NCBI RefSeq assembly: GCF_000421565.1
Contig: NZ_ATXG01000010.1
Location: forward strand, 62,001-126,000
Length of the DNA stretch: 64,000 nucleotides
Source of the DNA: Agromyces subbeticus DSM 16689
Lineage (GTDB): Bacteria > Actinomycetota > Actinomycetes > Actinomycetales > Microbacteriaceae
Direction: 5' to 3'
Under the pieces are notes generated by a model. That model was not told the DNA's origin. It worked only from the letters and a program-made list of their open reading frames with translations, and ran no database searches. Positions 47,802 to 56,842 of this stretch are shown in pieces (positions within the stretch are counted from its first letter, which is position 1; each line of letters starts with the position of its first letter). Position numbers and translations under genes: made by a program.

Positions 47802-49400
47802 GTGACCGAAGCGACTGACGGCCCCGACCTCTCCACCACCGCGGGCAAGCTCGCCGACCTCAAACTGCGCTACCACGAAGCGGTGACGGCCTCGGGTGAG
47901 GCGGCGATCGAGAAGCAGCACGCCAAAGGCAAGATGACCGCCCGCGAGCGCATCGCCGAACTGCTCGACCCCGGCTCGTTCGTCGAGCTCGACGAGTTCG
48001 TGCGACACCGCACGCACGCCTTCGGCATGGAGGCCAAGCGCCCCTACGGCGACGCCGTCGTGACGGGCACGGGCACCATCCACGGCCGCCAGGTCGCGGT
48101 CTACTCGCAGGACTTCACGATCTTCGGCGGGTCCCTCGGCGAAGTGGCCGGCGAGAAGATCATCAAGGTCATGGAGCTCGCGCTGAAGACGGGCGTGCCG
48201 ATCATCGGCATCCTCGACTCCGGCGGCGCCCGCATCCAGGAGGGAGTCGTCGCCCTCGGCAAGTACGGCGAGATCTTCCGCCGCAACACCCAGGCCTCGG
48301 GCGTGATCCCGCAGATCTCGATCGTCTGCGGCCCCGCAGCAGGCGGCGCGGTGTACTCCCCCGCGCTCACCGACTTCGTGATCATGGTCGACAAGACCAG
48401 CCAGATGTTCGTCACCGGCCCCGACGTGATCAAGACCGTGACCGGCGAAGACGTCGGCATGGAGGAGCTCGGCGGCGCCCTCACGCACAACTCGGTCTCC
48501 GGCGTCGCCCACTACCTCGCGAGCGACGAGTCCGATGCGCTCGACTACGCCCGCACGCTCATCTCCTTCCTGCCCGACAACAACATGACGGATGCCCCGG
48601 TGTACGACACCGAGGCCGAGCTCGAGATCACCGACGACGACCGCCGGCTGAACACCGTCATCCCCGATTCGCCGAACCAGCCCTACGACATGCATTCGAT
48701 CATCGAGGGCATCGTCGACCACGCCGACTTCCTCGAGGTGCAGCCGCTGTTCGCGCCGAACATCATCGTCGGCTTCGCACGGGTCGAGGGGCGATCGGTC
48801 GGCATCATCGCCAACCAGCCGAGCCAGATGGCCGGCACGCTGAACATCGCGGCCGGCGAGAAGGCCTCGCGCTTCGTGCGGTTCTGCGACGCGTTCTCGA
48901 TCCCGATCCTCACCCTCGTCGACGTGCCCGGCTACCTGCCCGGCACCGAGCAGGAGTGGACCGGCGTCATCCGCCGCGGCGCGAAGCTGCTGTACGCCTA
49001 CGCAGAGGCCACGGTGCCCCTCGTCACCATCATCACCCGGAAGGCCTACGGCGGCGCCTACATCGTCATGGGCTCCAAGCAGCTCGGCGCCGACATCAAC
49101 CTCGCCTGGCCGACGGCCGAGATCGCCGTCATGGGCGGGCAGGGCGCGGTGAACATCCTCTACCGGGCCGAGATCAAGGCCGCCGAGCTCGCCGGCGAAG
49201 ACGTCGCGGCCGTGCGCACGCAGCTCGCGAACGAGTACACGTACAACGTGGCCTCCCCGTTCCTCGCCGCTGAGCGCGGAGAGCTCGACGGTGTGATCGA
49301 GCCCGCGGCGACCCGTGTTTCGGTCGTGAAGGCGCTGCGGGCCCTTCGCACGAAGCGCGCGAGCCTGCCGGCGAAGAAGCACGGGAACATCCCGCTGTAG
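47802..49400 (+). CDS. accD: Acyl-CoA (propionyl/acetyl-CoA) carboxylase beta subunit
   Basis: The carboxyltransferase half of an acyl-CoA carboxylase: it moves CO2 from biotin to acetyl- or propionyl-CoA. The 532-residue protein has the two crotonase-like halves, with [19 protein letters not shown] at the start, GAGG-type [12 protein letters not shown] and [14 protein letters not shown] in the first, and [14 protein letters not shown] and [15 protein letters not shown] in the second, as in AccD5/PccB. It is followed after 8 bp by the epsilon subunit gene and is divergent from birA. Chain specificity (a key Asp/Ile position) was not assigned. Confidence 0.95.
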   Translation: MTEATDGPDLSTTAGKLADLKLRYHEAVTASGEAAIEKQHAKGKMTARERIAELLDPGSFVELDEFVRHRTHAFGMEAKRPYGDAVVTGTGTIHGRQVAVYSQDFTIFGGSLGEVAGEKIIKVMELALKTGVPIIGILDSGGARIQEGVVALGKYGEIFRRNTQASGVIPQISIVCGPAAGGAVYSPALTDFVIMVDKTSQMFVTGPDVIKTVTGEDVGMEELGGALTHNSVSGVAHYLASDESDALDYARTLISFLPDNNMTDAPVYDTEAELEITDDDRRLNTVIPDSPNQPYDMHSIIEGIVDHADFLEVQPLFAPNIIVGFARVEGRSVGIIANQPSQMAGTLNIAAGEKASRFVRFCDAFSIPILTLVDVPGYLPGTEQEWTGVIRRGAKLLYAYAEATVPLVTIITRKAYGGAYIVMGSKQLGADINLAWPTAEIAVMGGQGAVNILYRAEIKAAELAGEDVAAVRTQLANEYTYNVASPFLAAERGELDGVIEPAATRVSVVKALRALRTKRASLPAKKHGNIPL

Positions 49401-49408
49401 GGAGCGAC

Positions 49409-49639
49409 ATGAGCCACGACATCGACGACCGCGCGACCGCGCTGCGTTTCGCGACCCGTGCAGTCACCGCCGACGACGCCGCGGCCGTTACGGCGGTGCT
49501 GCTCGCCGCGCTCGACGAGGAGGCCGACGCTGCGGCATCCGTCGTCGAACCGGGCCGCAGCGCCTGGGTGCGCAGTGGTGGGGCGATGCGTCGCCCGCTC
49601 GACGTCGGCCCCGGCCGGTGGGCGCGCGCCGACGGCTGA
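49409..49639 (+). CDS. Acyl-CoA carboxylase epsilon subunit
   Basis: A 76-residue protein with an Ala-rich helix (DDAAAVTAVLLAALDEEADA) and a C-terminal SAWVRSGGAMRRPLDVGPGRWARA, the tail seen in actinobacterial AccE/epsilon subunits that bind the beta subunit and raise activity. Position 8 bp after accD and an AGGGAG site 4 nt before the ATG support it. The same gene order (accD5-accE5-maf) is known from M. tuberculosis. Confidence 0.85.
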   Translation: MSHDIDDRATALRFATRAVTADDAAAVTAVLLAALDEEADAAASVVEPGRSAWVRSGGAMRRPLDVGPGRWARADG

Positions 49640-49719
49640 GCCCGCTGTACCCCGATTGCGACCCGCGCGGAGGCCCGCCCGAAGGCTGCCTTTCGTGATC
49701 AGGCGGCGCCGTCGAAAAA

Positions 49720-49739
49720 GGGGGACAACCGTGTCCCCC
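49720..49739 (+). promoter_or_regulatory. Hairpin enclosing a ribosome site and GTG start
   Basis: GGGGGACA pairs with TGTCCCCC across a 4-nt loop (ACCG). The stem contains the GGGGGA ribosome-binding-like sequence and two bases of the GTG at 49731. If transcribed, it would hide the start of the small ORF unless opened. Confidence 0.5.
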
Positions 49740-49826
49740 GAAATGACGACTTTGCGTTCCGTGGCAGGTGCAGCAATATTGTCAATGCAGGCTCCACAGG
49801 AGTCGCCATCATCATCGGTCGGGTAA
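49731..49826 (+). CDS. Candidate 31-residue peptide gene
   Basis: GTG 49731 with GGGGGA 5 nt before it encodes a 31-residue peptide beginning VSPEMTTLRSVAGAAILS and ending in a Ser-rich tail (ESPSSSVG), with a short hydrophobic middle. A terminator lies 63 bp after its stop. The GGGGGACAA context also precedes the GTG of the response regulator gene at 52884. No family is recognised. It could be a signalling or leader peptide, or chance. Confidence 0.35.
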   Translation: MSPEMTTLRSVAGAAILSMQAPQESPSSSVG

Positions 49827-49888
49827 CCGATGAGAGTTGGGGGCGAGTCAGGGCGATATTCGGGTTGTCGCCGTGGCTCGGGCTTGAT

Positions 49889-49915
49889 GGGGGGTCGATC
49901 TCAGATCGGCCCCCC
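49889..49915. terminator. Terminator hairpin between convergent units
   Basis: A 12-bp stem (GGGGGGTCGATC / GATCGGCCCCCC, one G-T pair) with a 3-nt loop, followed by ACATT. It separates the accD-accE side from the two-component genes. Confidence 0.75.
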
Positions 49916-49974
49916 ACATTCATGTCCGGAGTGATTTCGCCCCGATGAACACCATCGGGCCGACGACGGATGCC

Positions 49975-50979
49975 TCAGGGTTGACGAGGGATCTCGAGCC
50001 AGAGCTCGACCTCGGCCTCATCCGAATCGGATGCGTCGCGTTCCGACTCCCGCAGCCCGACCACGGTGACCGCGACGGGTGATCCCTCAGCCGCGGTGCG
50101 CGCGATGATGCGATCGGCCGTCGAGCCGGCAACGGCTTCGGCGAGACGTGAGAGCACGCGATCGCGCACCGCCTCGTCGAGATCGTCGATGCCGCCCTCA
50201 TCGAGCAGGGTGACCGTGATGCCGCGCGCGCGGGCTCGTTGCACCTCGACCCGAACCGCGTCGGTCAGGAGCATCCGGCCACGGATCTCATCTCGGATCG
50301 CCGCCTCGAGCACTCGGCACTCGGCACGTTGCGCGTCGGTGAGTGCGCCATTGCGGTCGGCGATGCGCCGCAGCATCGGTGCGGCGAGCCTGTTGGTGTG
50401 CGCCAGTCGCATGCGACCCTCGAAGAGGTGCGCGTCCTGCGCCGCCTGCCAGGCCGCCGCCTCGCGCTCCGCCTGTGCGTAGCGCCGGGTCTCCCGAGCC
50501 GCGTTCGTGAGTGCGCTCGTGAGCATGTGCGCGATCGCGACCCACACGATGCTGCCGATGACGCCGAGCCCGCCGAGCGAGAGCGGGCCCGCCCACACCA
50601 CGCTCTGCACCGCGAGCACGATGACGCCGAGCCAGGCGGCGGTGAGCTGGCGCCGCGCGGCAGTGATGGTCATGAGCGTGCCCACTGCGGCCACGTACCA
50701 GGTCGCGTAGCCGTTCTCGACGGCTGGATCGAGCTGGCTCGTCACGAGGAGCGGCAGCACGATCGAGACCGCGAGGGCGAAGGCGGCGAGCCAGTCGGGC
50801 ATCCGCACCCGCTTGGCGGGCCAGAGGCAGAGGGTCGTCGCGACGGAATACAGCAGCAGTGCCGCCACCGTCGGCCAGGGCGACGCCGGAACGTCGATCG
50901 AGTAGATGCCGAGCACGACGTGGTACACCGAGAACAGGGCGCCGAGCACGAGCAGGAGCCAGCGGGGGACGGCGATCAT
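49975..50979 (-). CDS. Membrane protein paired with the histidine kinase
   Basis: A 334-residue protein with five to six helices (MIAVPRWLLLVLGALFSVYHVVLG to about residue 150), then a coiled-coil-like helix (ARETRRYAQAEREAAAWQAAQDA) and a C-terminal domain that resembles a kinase ATPase fold but lacks clear H- and N-box residues. Its ATG overlaps the kinase stop (ATGA), so the two are made together. It is probably a second sensor or regulatory subunit; this is inference from context and shape. It is the last gene of the regulator-kinase-partner unit. Confidence 0.6.
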   Translation of the reverse strand: MIAVPRWLLLVLGALFSVYHVVLGIYSIDVPASPWPTVAALLLYSVATTLCLWPAKRVRMPDWLAAFALAVSIVLPLLVTSQLDPAVENGYATWYVAAVGTLMTITAARRQLTAAWLGVIVLAVQSVVWAGPLSLGGLGVIGSIVWVAIAHMLTSALTNAARETRRYAQAEREAAAWQAAQDAHLFEGRMRLAHTNRLAAPMLRRIADRNGALTDAQRAECRVLEAAIRDEIRGRMLLTDAVRVEVQRARARGITVTLLDEGGIDDLDEAVRDRVLSRLAEAVAGSTADRIIARTAAEGSPVAVTVVGLRESERDASDSDEAEVELWLEIPRQP

Positions 50980-52217
50980 GCGGCACCTCCGGCGCCGAGG
51001 GGCCACGCGAGCGTGACGGTCGTGCCGTGCCCGACCCTGGTCGCGATGTCGGCGGCACCCCCGGCATTGGCCATGCGCTCCTCGATCGAGATGCGGAGGC
51101 CGAGCCTGCCCTCCGGCACCTGGTCGACGTCGAAGCCGCGGCCGTTGTCGGCGATCTCGATGACGCAGCCACCGGCTCGCACGCCACGGATGCGGAGCTC
51201 GCGCCTCGTCGAGAGACCGGGTTCGTCGGCATGCTGCAGGCTGTTGACCATCGCCTGCACGGCAGCGGTGTAGAGCGCCTCCATCGCCTCGACCGGCAAC
51301 TCGACGCCACCGGCGTTGACCACGCGCACCGTGAACGGCGTGTTGAAGGTGGTGAGCGCCGCGCGCAGACGACGCACCAGGACCGGCAGGCCCACGCGGT
51401 CGAGCGATCGCGGGCCCGTCGCCCCGACCTCGTCGAGCCGGTGCACGGCGTCGCTCGCCATGCGAGCCGCGAGCTGCTCCTGCTCGGGGGTCGTCGCCGC
51501 GGCGGCCGAGAGCAGGGTCGTGAGCACGCTGTCGTGCACGAGCGCGTCGATCTTCACCCGTTCGATCTCGTTGGCATGCTGGCGCGCCGCGACGTCGTAT
51601 CGCTGCAGCGCCGCTTCCTGTGCCGAGTCCACCGACTCGGCGGCCTGCCGGAGCATCGTGATGATCGCGAGCACGACGACGCCGAGCACGACGGCGTACA
51701 GCGCGTTGAGCACCGCGAGCAACGGTCCGGCGTCGCCACCCGAGGGCAGCAGCCGGATCACGCCGTACATGGCCGGGATGACCACGGTGTACGCAGCCGC
51801 CCAGACCGGAATGAGGCTGATGACCGCCGCGGTGGTCGCGACCGTGCAGAGATAGTAGAGCCACGGTGCACTGCCGTCGAGGGCGGCCGGATCGGCCACG
51901 AGGAACGGCCACGCCACGAGCGCGATCGCGTACAGCGCGGCGAAGCCGAGGCACGCGGCCCGCACCGCCACCTTCGTGACGGTGGCAACGGCGAGCGCGA
52001 CGATCGCCCCGTAGAGCACCGCCATGAGGGCCGCCCCGGCACCCGGCACGAGCGCGGCCGTCTGTTCGAGCGCCACCGGCACGGTCTGCGCGCCGAATAC
52101 GAGGCCGAAGAGGCCCAGCGCCCGGCCCGCCACGGTCTCGACCTGTGCGCGGGTCACCGTGGCCCGGCGACGCGCGAGGCGCGTCACCCGCCAATCAACG
52201 GCGGGCATCTCCACCAT
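50976..52217 (-). CDS. NarL-type sensor histidine kinase
   Basis: A 413-residue membrane kinase with about six helices (30-200), an H-box in KIDALVHDSVLTTLLSAA (HisKA_3 type) and an ATPase domain with AVQAMVNSLQHAD (N-box), IEIADNGRGFDVDQ (G1) and GRLGLRISIEERMANAGG. It should phosphorylate the LuxR-type regulator whose gene overlaps its start. ATG 52217 (overlap 23 bp) or 52208 (14 bp) may be used; neither has an ideal ribosome site, as expected for coupling. The signal is unknown. Confidence 0.85.
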   Translation of the reverse strand: MVEMPAVDWRVTRLARRRATVTRAQVETVAGRALGLFGLVFGAQTVPVALEQTAALVPGAGAALMAVLYGAIVALAVATVTKVAVRAACLGFAALYAIALVAWPFLVADPAALDGSAPWLYYLCTVATTAAVISLIPVWAAAYTVVIPAMYGVIRLLPSGGDAGPLLAVLNALYAVVLGVVVLAIITMLRQAAESVDSAQEAALQRYDVAARQHANEIERVKIDALVHDSVLTTLLSAAAATTPEQEQLAARMASDAVHRLDEVGATGPRSLDRVGLPVLVRRLRAALTTFNTPFTVRVVNAGGVELPVEAMEALYTAAVQAMVNSLQHADEPGLSTRRELRIRGVRAGGCVIEIADNGRGFDVDQVPEGRLGLRISIEERMANAGGAADIATRVGHGTTVTLAWPLGAGGAA

Positions 52218-52884
52218 CGTCGAGCCCCGGCAGGATCCCGTCTTCGACGGCGCGGCGCAGGAGGTCGACCTTGGTCGGCGCCGGGCGGCCCACCTCGATG
52301 TACTTGGCCCGGATGCGGTCGAGGTACTCGCGTGCGGTGGAGTGCGCGATGCCGAGTTGCGCGGCAACGAGCTTGAGCGGCAGGCCCGACGCGTAGAGGT
52401 GCAGCACATCGTGCTCGCGGCGCCCCAGCTGCGCCTTCGCGAAATCGCGGTCGGCCTCGATGGCGCTGGCCCACTCGACGTTGGTGAGCGCATCGCCGCG
52501 GGCGACGATGTCGATCGCCCCGATCACGGCCGACATGGGCGAGGCCTTCGGAATCACGCCGGCTGCACCGGCGGCGAGCGACTCGCGCACGGCCGCCACC
52601 CGGTCGGCGATGCTGTGCACGAGCACGGCGCTGCCGGTCGCGAGCACGGCGCGCACGTTGTCGGTCACCGACGAGCCGTCGCCGAGCGAGAGGTCGAGCA
52701 CCACGACGTCGCACGAGCGCCCTGCAAGCCCGCTGAGCAGCTCTGGCACGCTGGCGGCGTCGACGACGACCTCGTAGCCGGCCTCACGGCACGCGGCGCG
52801 CAGGCCGAGACGCACAGCCTCATGGTCGTCGACGATCGCGACGGTCGCCGCGGCGTGCCTCGCTGCGGCAGGTGCTGCGGTCAC
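52195..52884 (-). CDS. NarL/LuxR-type response regulator
   Basis: A 229-residue regulator. The receiver has IVDDHEAVRLGL (acidic pair at about 19-20), the phosphorylated Asp64 in VVVLDLSLGDG and a Lys in VIPKASP. The C-terminal LuxR helix-turn-helix is LGRREHDVLHLYASGLPLKLVAAQLGIAHSTAREYLDRIRAKY, interrupted by no gaps. It should bind DNA as a dimer after phosphorylation. GTG 52884 follows GGGGGAC by 2 nt. A TATCGT hexamer lies about 22 nt upstream, inside the end of the methyltransferase gene. The kinase gene overlaps its 3' end. Confidence 0.9.
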   Translation of the reverse strand: MTAAPAAARHAAATVAIVDDHEAVRLGLRAACREAGYEVVVDAASVPELLSGLAGRSCDVVVLDLSLGDGSSVTDNVRAVLATGSAVLVHSIADRVAAVRESLAAGAAGVIPKASPMSAVIGAIDIVARGDALTNVEWASAIEADRDFAKAQLGRREHDVLHLYASGLPLKLVAAQLGIAHSTAREYLDRIRAKYIEVGRPAPTKVDLLRRAVEDGILPGLDDGGDARR

Positions 52885-52903
52885 TTGTCCCCCAATTCCA
52901 CGT

Positions 52904-54250
52904 TCACACGATAGCGCGGAGCCGGGCCACTGCCTCGACGTGATGCGTGTTCGGGAACAGGTCGTACGCCCGGAGCTCATCGAGCTCGTAGCCGCGCTCG
53001 CGAAACAGGCCGACATCGCGGGCGAAGGCGACGGGATCGCAGGCGACGTAGACGAGCTGGCGCGGGCGAAGCTCGGCGAGCCGTTCGACCACCTCGCGGC
53101 CGGCTCCGGCTCGAGGTGGATCGAGCACGAACGTGGCGTCGCGCAGGCGCGCCCGCTCGGCCGCTCCTGCCGCCGCGCCGGCGACGAGCTCGTCGAGGTA
53201 GCGGTCGACACGGGCCGTCACGGCCCGGGCACCGAGCCAGTCGGAGAGGTTCGCGCCGGCGTGATCGGTCGCCCGCCCATCGGACTCGACGCTCGTGATG
53301 CGCACGGTGTCGCCGAAGCGGTCGCCCACGGCCGCGGCGAGCAGGCCGACACCGCCGTAGAGATCGTGGTTGGCGGCGCGCGGGTCGAAGAGTTCGCCGT
53401 CGATGAGCTCCTGCACGGCACGCGTCAGCGTCGCAGCAGCACCCCGATGCACCTGCCAGAAACCGTCGCGATCGAGCCGGAACGTGCGCTCACCGACGCG
53501 TTCCTCGATGGTCGGGCGCACGCCACGCGACATCCGCTCGCCCTCGACCATGACGATCGCGGGGTCGCCCGCGCTCGGCGCGACGAGGTCGATCGCGCTC
53601 GCGCCCGGGAAACGGTCGCCGAGTGGCGCGAGCGCCCCGAGCTCTGGCACGGCGAGCGGCAGGGCGGCGACCGGCACGATCGAGTGGGTCCTGGCGGCGT
53701 ACGGCCCGACACCGCCATCGGCGCCGACGTGCAGGCGCACGCGCGTGCGCCAGCCGGTGCCCTCCTCGATCGAAGCCCCGGGCGCGAGGTCGGCATCGAC
53801 CGGCTCGACGACCACGTCGGACTCGACGCCCGCCATGCGGGCGAGCGCCTCGCGGAGCACCTCGCCCTTCAGCGCGCGCTGGCGCGGCATGACGATGTGC
53901 CCGAACTCGGCACCACCGGGCCGCAGCTCGGGTGCACGGTCCACAGAGGCTTCGGCCCACACGTGTTCGCGCCGATCGGGCGAAGCGTCGAGCACCTGCA
54001 CGGTCTCGGCGCGCCAGAACCGGTCGCGACCCTGATCGCTGACCCTGGCCGCCACCCGCTCGCCGGGAATCGCGTCGGCGACGAAGACCACGCGCCCCTC
54101 GTGGTGCGCCACGAAGACGCCACCGTGCGCGACTCGTTCGATCTCGAGCTCGATCACCGGGCCGTCGGTCGCTGGTGGTTTCGGCGCCGGGCGCGGTGAG
54201 CGCGTTTGCGTGCGATCGCCGGGACGACGAGGGCGTCGGTTCTGTGCCAT
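52904..54250 (-). CDS. Class I SAM-dependent RNA m5U-type methyltransferase (TrmA/RlmD-like)
   Basis: A 448-residue protein with a basic N-terminal tail, a TRAM-like domain (ELEIERVAHGGVFVAHHEGRVVFVADAIPGE), and a Rossmann methyltransferase domain: ANHDLYGGVGLLAAAVG for SAM, FVLDPPRAGAGREV, and the nucleophilic Cys in LVYVACDPVAFARD; NTHHVEAVARL supplies the base Glu. It methylates C5 of a uridine in tRNA or rRNA; which one is not decidable here. The iron-sulfur Cys cluster of RlmD is absent. ATG 54250 is chosen over an upstream ATG at 54298 in a non-conserved stretch. Confidence 0.85.
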   Translation of the reverse strand: MAQNRRPRRPGDRTQTRSPRPAPKPPATDGPVIELEIERVAHGGVFVAHHEGRVVFVADAIPGERVAARVSDQGRDRFWRAETVQVLDASPDRREHVWAEASVDRAPELRPGGAEFGHIVMPRQRALKGEVLREALARMAGVESDVVVEPVDADLAPGASIEEGTGWRTRVRLHVGADGGVGPYAARTHSIVPVAALPLAVPELGALAPLGDRFPGASAIDLVAPSAGDPAIVMVEGERMSRGVRPTIEERVGERTFRLDRDGFWQVHRGAAATLTRAVQELIDGELFDPRAANHDLYGGVGLLAAAVGDRFGDTVRITSVESDGRATDHAGANLSDWLGARAVTARVDRYLDELVAGAAAGAAERARLRDATFVLDPPRAGAGREVVERLAELRPRQLVYVACDPVAFARDVGLFRERGYELDELRAYDLFPNTHHVEAVARLRAIV

Positions 54251-54284
54251 GCAACGAGCATTCCACAGCGACGGGCCGCCGGGG

Positions 54285-54290
54285 CAGGAT
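54285..54290 (+). promoter_or_regulatory. -10 hexamer CAGGAT for maf, leaderless-type
   Basis: CAGGAT with 6 nt to ATG 54297. Confidence 0.4.
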
Positions 54291-54296
54291 GGACCC

Positions 54297-54947
54297 ATGC
54301 GCCTCTACCTCGCCTCGACCTCGCCCGCCCGGCTGCAGACGCTTCGCGCAGCCGGCATCGAACCGATCGCGGCTCCGCCCGGTGTCGACGAAGAAGCGCT
54401 CGTCGCCGCGCACGAGGCCGAATGGGGGCCGCTCGCCGCGCGTGAGATGGTGCAGTTGCTCGCTCAGGCGAAGGCCGAAGCCCTGATCGGCAGGACTCCT
54501 GCTGGCGAGCCGATCGACGGGCTCATCCTCGGTGGCGACTCGGCATTCCTGACCGGTGGCGCGATCCACGGCAAACCACACGAGCCGGAGGTGGCGCGGC
54601 AGCGCTGGCTCGCACAGAACGGCGGCCACGGCGAGCTGTGGTCGGGGCACTGGCTGATCGACCATCGCGGCGGCAGGGTGCACGGCGCGGTCGGGCGGGC
54701 GGATGTCGCTACGGTGCGCTTCGCGGCGCTCGACGAGGCCGAGATCGACGCCTACGTCGCCACGGGCGAACCGCTGCTCGTCGCCGGCGCGTTCACGATC
54801 GACAGCCTCGGCGGGCCGTTCATCCGCAGAGTCGAGGGCGATCCGTCGACCGTCGTCGGCCTCTCCCTGTCGACCCTGCGCGACCTGGTGCGAGAGCTCG
54901 GCATCGCATGGCCGTCGCTCTGGAACCGGAGCCGTTCCGCGGGGTGA
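54297..54947 (+). CDS. maf: Maf-family nucleotide pyrophosphatase
   Basis: Maf proteins hydrolyse non-canonical or excess nucleoside triphosphates such as dTTP, UTP and modified bases. The 216-residue protein has [20 protein letters not shown] (the S-x-S-P-R motif), [23 protein letters not shown] (the D-x-x-x-x-x-x-G-K-P substrate loop) and a C-terminal [26 protein letters not shown]. All catalytic blocks are present. The gene lies between accE and the biotin carboxylase, as in mycobacteria. Confidence 0.92.
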   Translation: MRLYLASTSPARLQTLRAAGIEPIAAPPGVDEEALVAAHEAEWGPLAAREMVQLLAQAKAEALIGRTPAGEPIDGLILGGDSAFLTGGAIHGKPHEPEVARQRWLAQNGGHGELWSGHWLIDHRGGRVHGAVGRADVATVRFAALDEAEIDAYVATGEPLLVAGAFTIDSLGGPFIRRVEGDPSTVVGLSLSTLRDLVRELGIAWPSLWNRSRSAG

Positions 54948-55030
54948 GGGCGCGGGGCGATTGTCGACGCCCGCAAGAGACATCCACTCTTTTTGTCGAC
55001 CGCGTCCAAAGGGGTCACCGGCGCGCCCAA

Positions 55031-55036
55031 TAGGCT
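55031..55036 (+). promoter_or_regulatory. -10 hexamer TAGGCT for the carboxylase alpha gene
   Basis: TAGGCT with 8 nt to ATG 55045. Confidence 0.45.
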
Positions 55037-55044
55037 TGGGCATT

Positions 55045-56814
55045 ATGCCGCGAATCACCAAGGTCCTCATCGCCAACCGTGGCGAGATCGCTGTCCGCGT
55101 CATCCGGGCCGCCCGTGATGCCGGCCTCGGCTCGGTCGCCGTCTACGCCGACCAAGACCGCGACGCGCGGCACGTCAAGCTCGCAGACGAGGCCTATGCC
55201 CTCGATGGCACGACGAGTGCAGACACCTATCTCGTGATCGACAAGATCCTCTCGGTGGCCCGTCGCTCGGGCGCCGACGCGGTTCACCCGGGCTACGGCT
55301 TCCTCGCCGAGAACCCCGACTTCGCTCGCGCCGTCATCGATGCGGGGCTCGTCTGGATCGGCCCCTCCCCCGAGGCCATCGAGCGCCTCGGCGACAAGGT
55401 GTCGGCGCGCCACGTGGCCGAGAAGGTCGGCGCGCCACTCGCACCCGGCACGTTGAACCCCGTGGCGGATGCCTCGGAGGTGCTCGACTTCGTCGACGTG
55501 CACGGCCTTCCCGTGGCGATCAAGGCCGCCTTCGGTGGTGGCGGCCGGGGTCTCAAGGTCGCCCGCACCCGCGAAGAGGTGCCCGAGCTCTTCGATTCGG
55601 CCACCCGAGAGGCCGTCGCCGCGTTCGGCCGCGGCGAGTGCTTCGTCGAGAAGTACCTCGACAAGCCCCGCCATGTCGAGACGCAGTGCCTCGCCGATGC
55701 GCACGGCAACGTCGTCGTCGTCTCGACCCGCGACTGCTCGCTGCAGCGCCGTCACCAGAAGCTCGTCGAAGAGGCGCCGGCGCCCTTCCTCACCGAAGCC
55801 CAGACCACGCTGCTCTACGAGTCGTCGAAGGCCATCCTCCGCGAGGTCGGCTACGTCGGCGCCGGCACCTGCGAGTTCCTGATCGGCCAAGACGGCACGG
55901 TCTCGTTCCTCGAGGTCAACACCCGGCTCCAGGTCGAGCACCCGGTCTCCGAAGAGGTCACCGGCATCGACCTCGTGCGCGAGCAGTTCCGTCTCGCCGA
56001 GGGCGGCGTGCTCGACTACGCCGATCCTGTCACGACCGGGCACTCGATCGAGTTCCGCATCAACGGCGAAGACCCCGGTCGCGGCTTCCTCCCCGCTCCC
56101 GGTCCGGTGCACCAGCTCCGCTTCCCGGGCGGCCCCGGCATCCGCATCGACTCGGGCGTCACCACCGGCGACGAGATCTCGGGCGCCTTCGACTCGCTCC
56201 TGGCCAAGCTCATCGTCACCGGCTCCTCGCGCAAGGACGCGCTCGAGCGCGCTCGTCGCGCCCTCGACGAGTTCGAGGTGGCAGGGCTCCCGACCGTGCT
56301 GCCCTTCCACCGCGACATCGTGAACAACCCGGCGTTCGCGCCCGAGGGCGACGAGCCCTTCTCGATCTACACGCGCTGGATCGAGACCGAGTACGACAAC
56401 CGGCTCGAGCCGTGGTCGGGCGAGCTCGCCGAGACCCGCGGCGCCGACGCGCGCACGAGCGTCGTCGTCGAGGTCGCCGGGCGCCGAGTCGAGGTCACCC
56501 TGCCGAAGCGTCTCGCCGGTGGGGCATCCGCTGCCCGCACGGCGGGCCCGGCACCGCGCCGCCGCACCGCCACGCACTCGGTCTCGGCCGCGACGGGCGA
56601 CGCGGTGAAGGCGCCGATGCAGGCGACCGTCGTGAAGGTCGCCGTCGCCGAAGGCGACCACGTCGTCAAGGGCGACCTGGTGCTCGTGCTCGAGGCGATG
56701 AAGATGGAACAGCCGATCCTTGCCCACAAAGACGGCATCGTGGGCATCGTCAACGCCGAGGCCGGCGCCACCGTGTCGAGCGGTCACTTGCTGCTTGCCA
56801 TCAACGACGCCTAG
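55045..56814 (+). CDS. accA: Acyl-CoA carboxylase alpha subunit (biotin carboxylase + BCCP)
   Basis: This ATP-dependent enzyme carboxylates its own biotin and passes CO2 to the beta subunit. The 589-residue protein runs from the biotin-carboxylase domain ([36 protein letters not shown] loop; [12 protein letters not shown] catalytic region) through a linker to the biotin carrier domain, where Lys553 in EAMKMEQP is the attachment site for BirA. It matches AccA3/BccA in length and order. ATG 55045 follows TAGGCT by 8 nt. Confidence 0.96.
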   Translation: MPRITKVLIANRGEIAVRVIRAARDAGLGSVAVYADQDRDARHVKLADEAYALDGTTSADTYLVIDKILSVARRSGADAVHPGYGFLAENPDFARAVIDAGLVWIGPSPEAIERLGDKVSARHVAEKVGAPLAPGTLNPVADASEVLDFVDVHGLPVAIKAAFGGGGRGLKVARTREEVPELFDSATREAVAAFGRGECFVEKYLDKPRHVETQCLADAHGNVVVVSTRDCSLQRRHQKLVEEAPAPFLTEAQTTLLYESSKAILREVGYVGAGTCEFLIGQDGTVSFLEVNTRLQVEHPVSEEVTGIDLVREQFRLAEGGVLDYADPVTTGHSIEFRINGEDPGRGFLPAPGPVHQLRFPGGPGIRIDSGVTTGDEISGAFDSLLAKLIVTGSSRKDALERARRALDEFEVAGLPTVLPFHRDIVNNPAFAPEGDEPFSIYTRWIETEYDNRLEPWSGELAETRGADARTSVVVEVAGRRVEVTLPKRLAGGASAARTAGPAPRRRTATHSVSAATGDAVKAPMQATVVKVAVAEGDHVVKGDLVLVLEAMKMEQPILAHKDGIVGIVNAEAGATVSSGHLLLAINDA

Positions 56815-56842
56815 GTAGACGACGCTCGAACCGCCGTCGCGG

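Larger units (their letters stand above)
49640..49974. other. 335-bp intergenic region with lower GC and two hairpins
   Basis: The only stretch over 300 bp without a conventional gene, between convergent accE and the membrane sensor gene. It holds a small AAGGC/GCCTT palindrome near 49684-49694 (possible accE terminator), a stem at 49720-49739 enclosing the start of a 31-codon ORF, and a strong terminator at 49889-49915. Base composition drops noticeably around 49740-49820. Confidence 0.6.

Noticed and set aside
51000..52194. Long minus-strand open frame upstream of the membrane partner gene
   Set aside because: Its Arg/Gly/Ala-rich translation is the shadow of the histidine kinase in another frame; only the part from 50979 downward has a recognisable protein.
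55015..56787. 590-codon minus-strand frame opposite the carboxylase alpha gene
   Set aside because: Typical high-GC mirror frame (runs of Asp/Glu/Leu/Val) of a near-universal gene.
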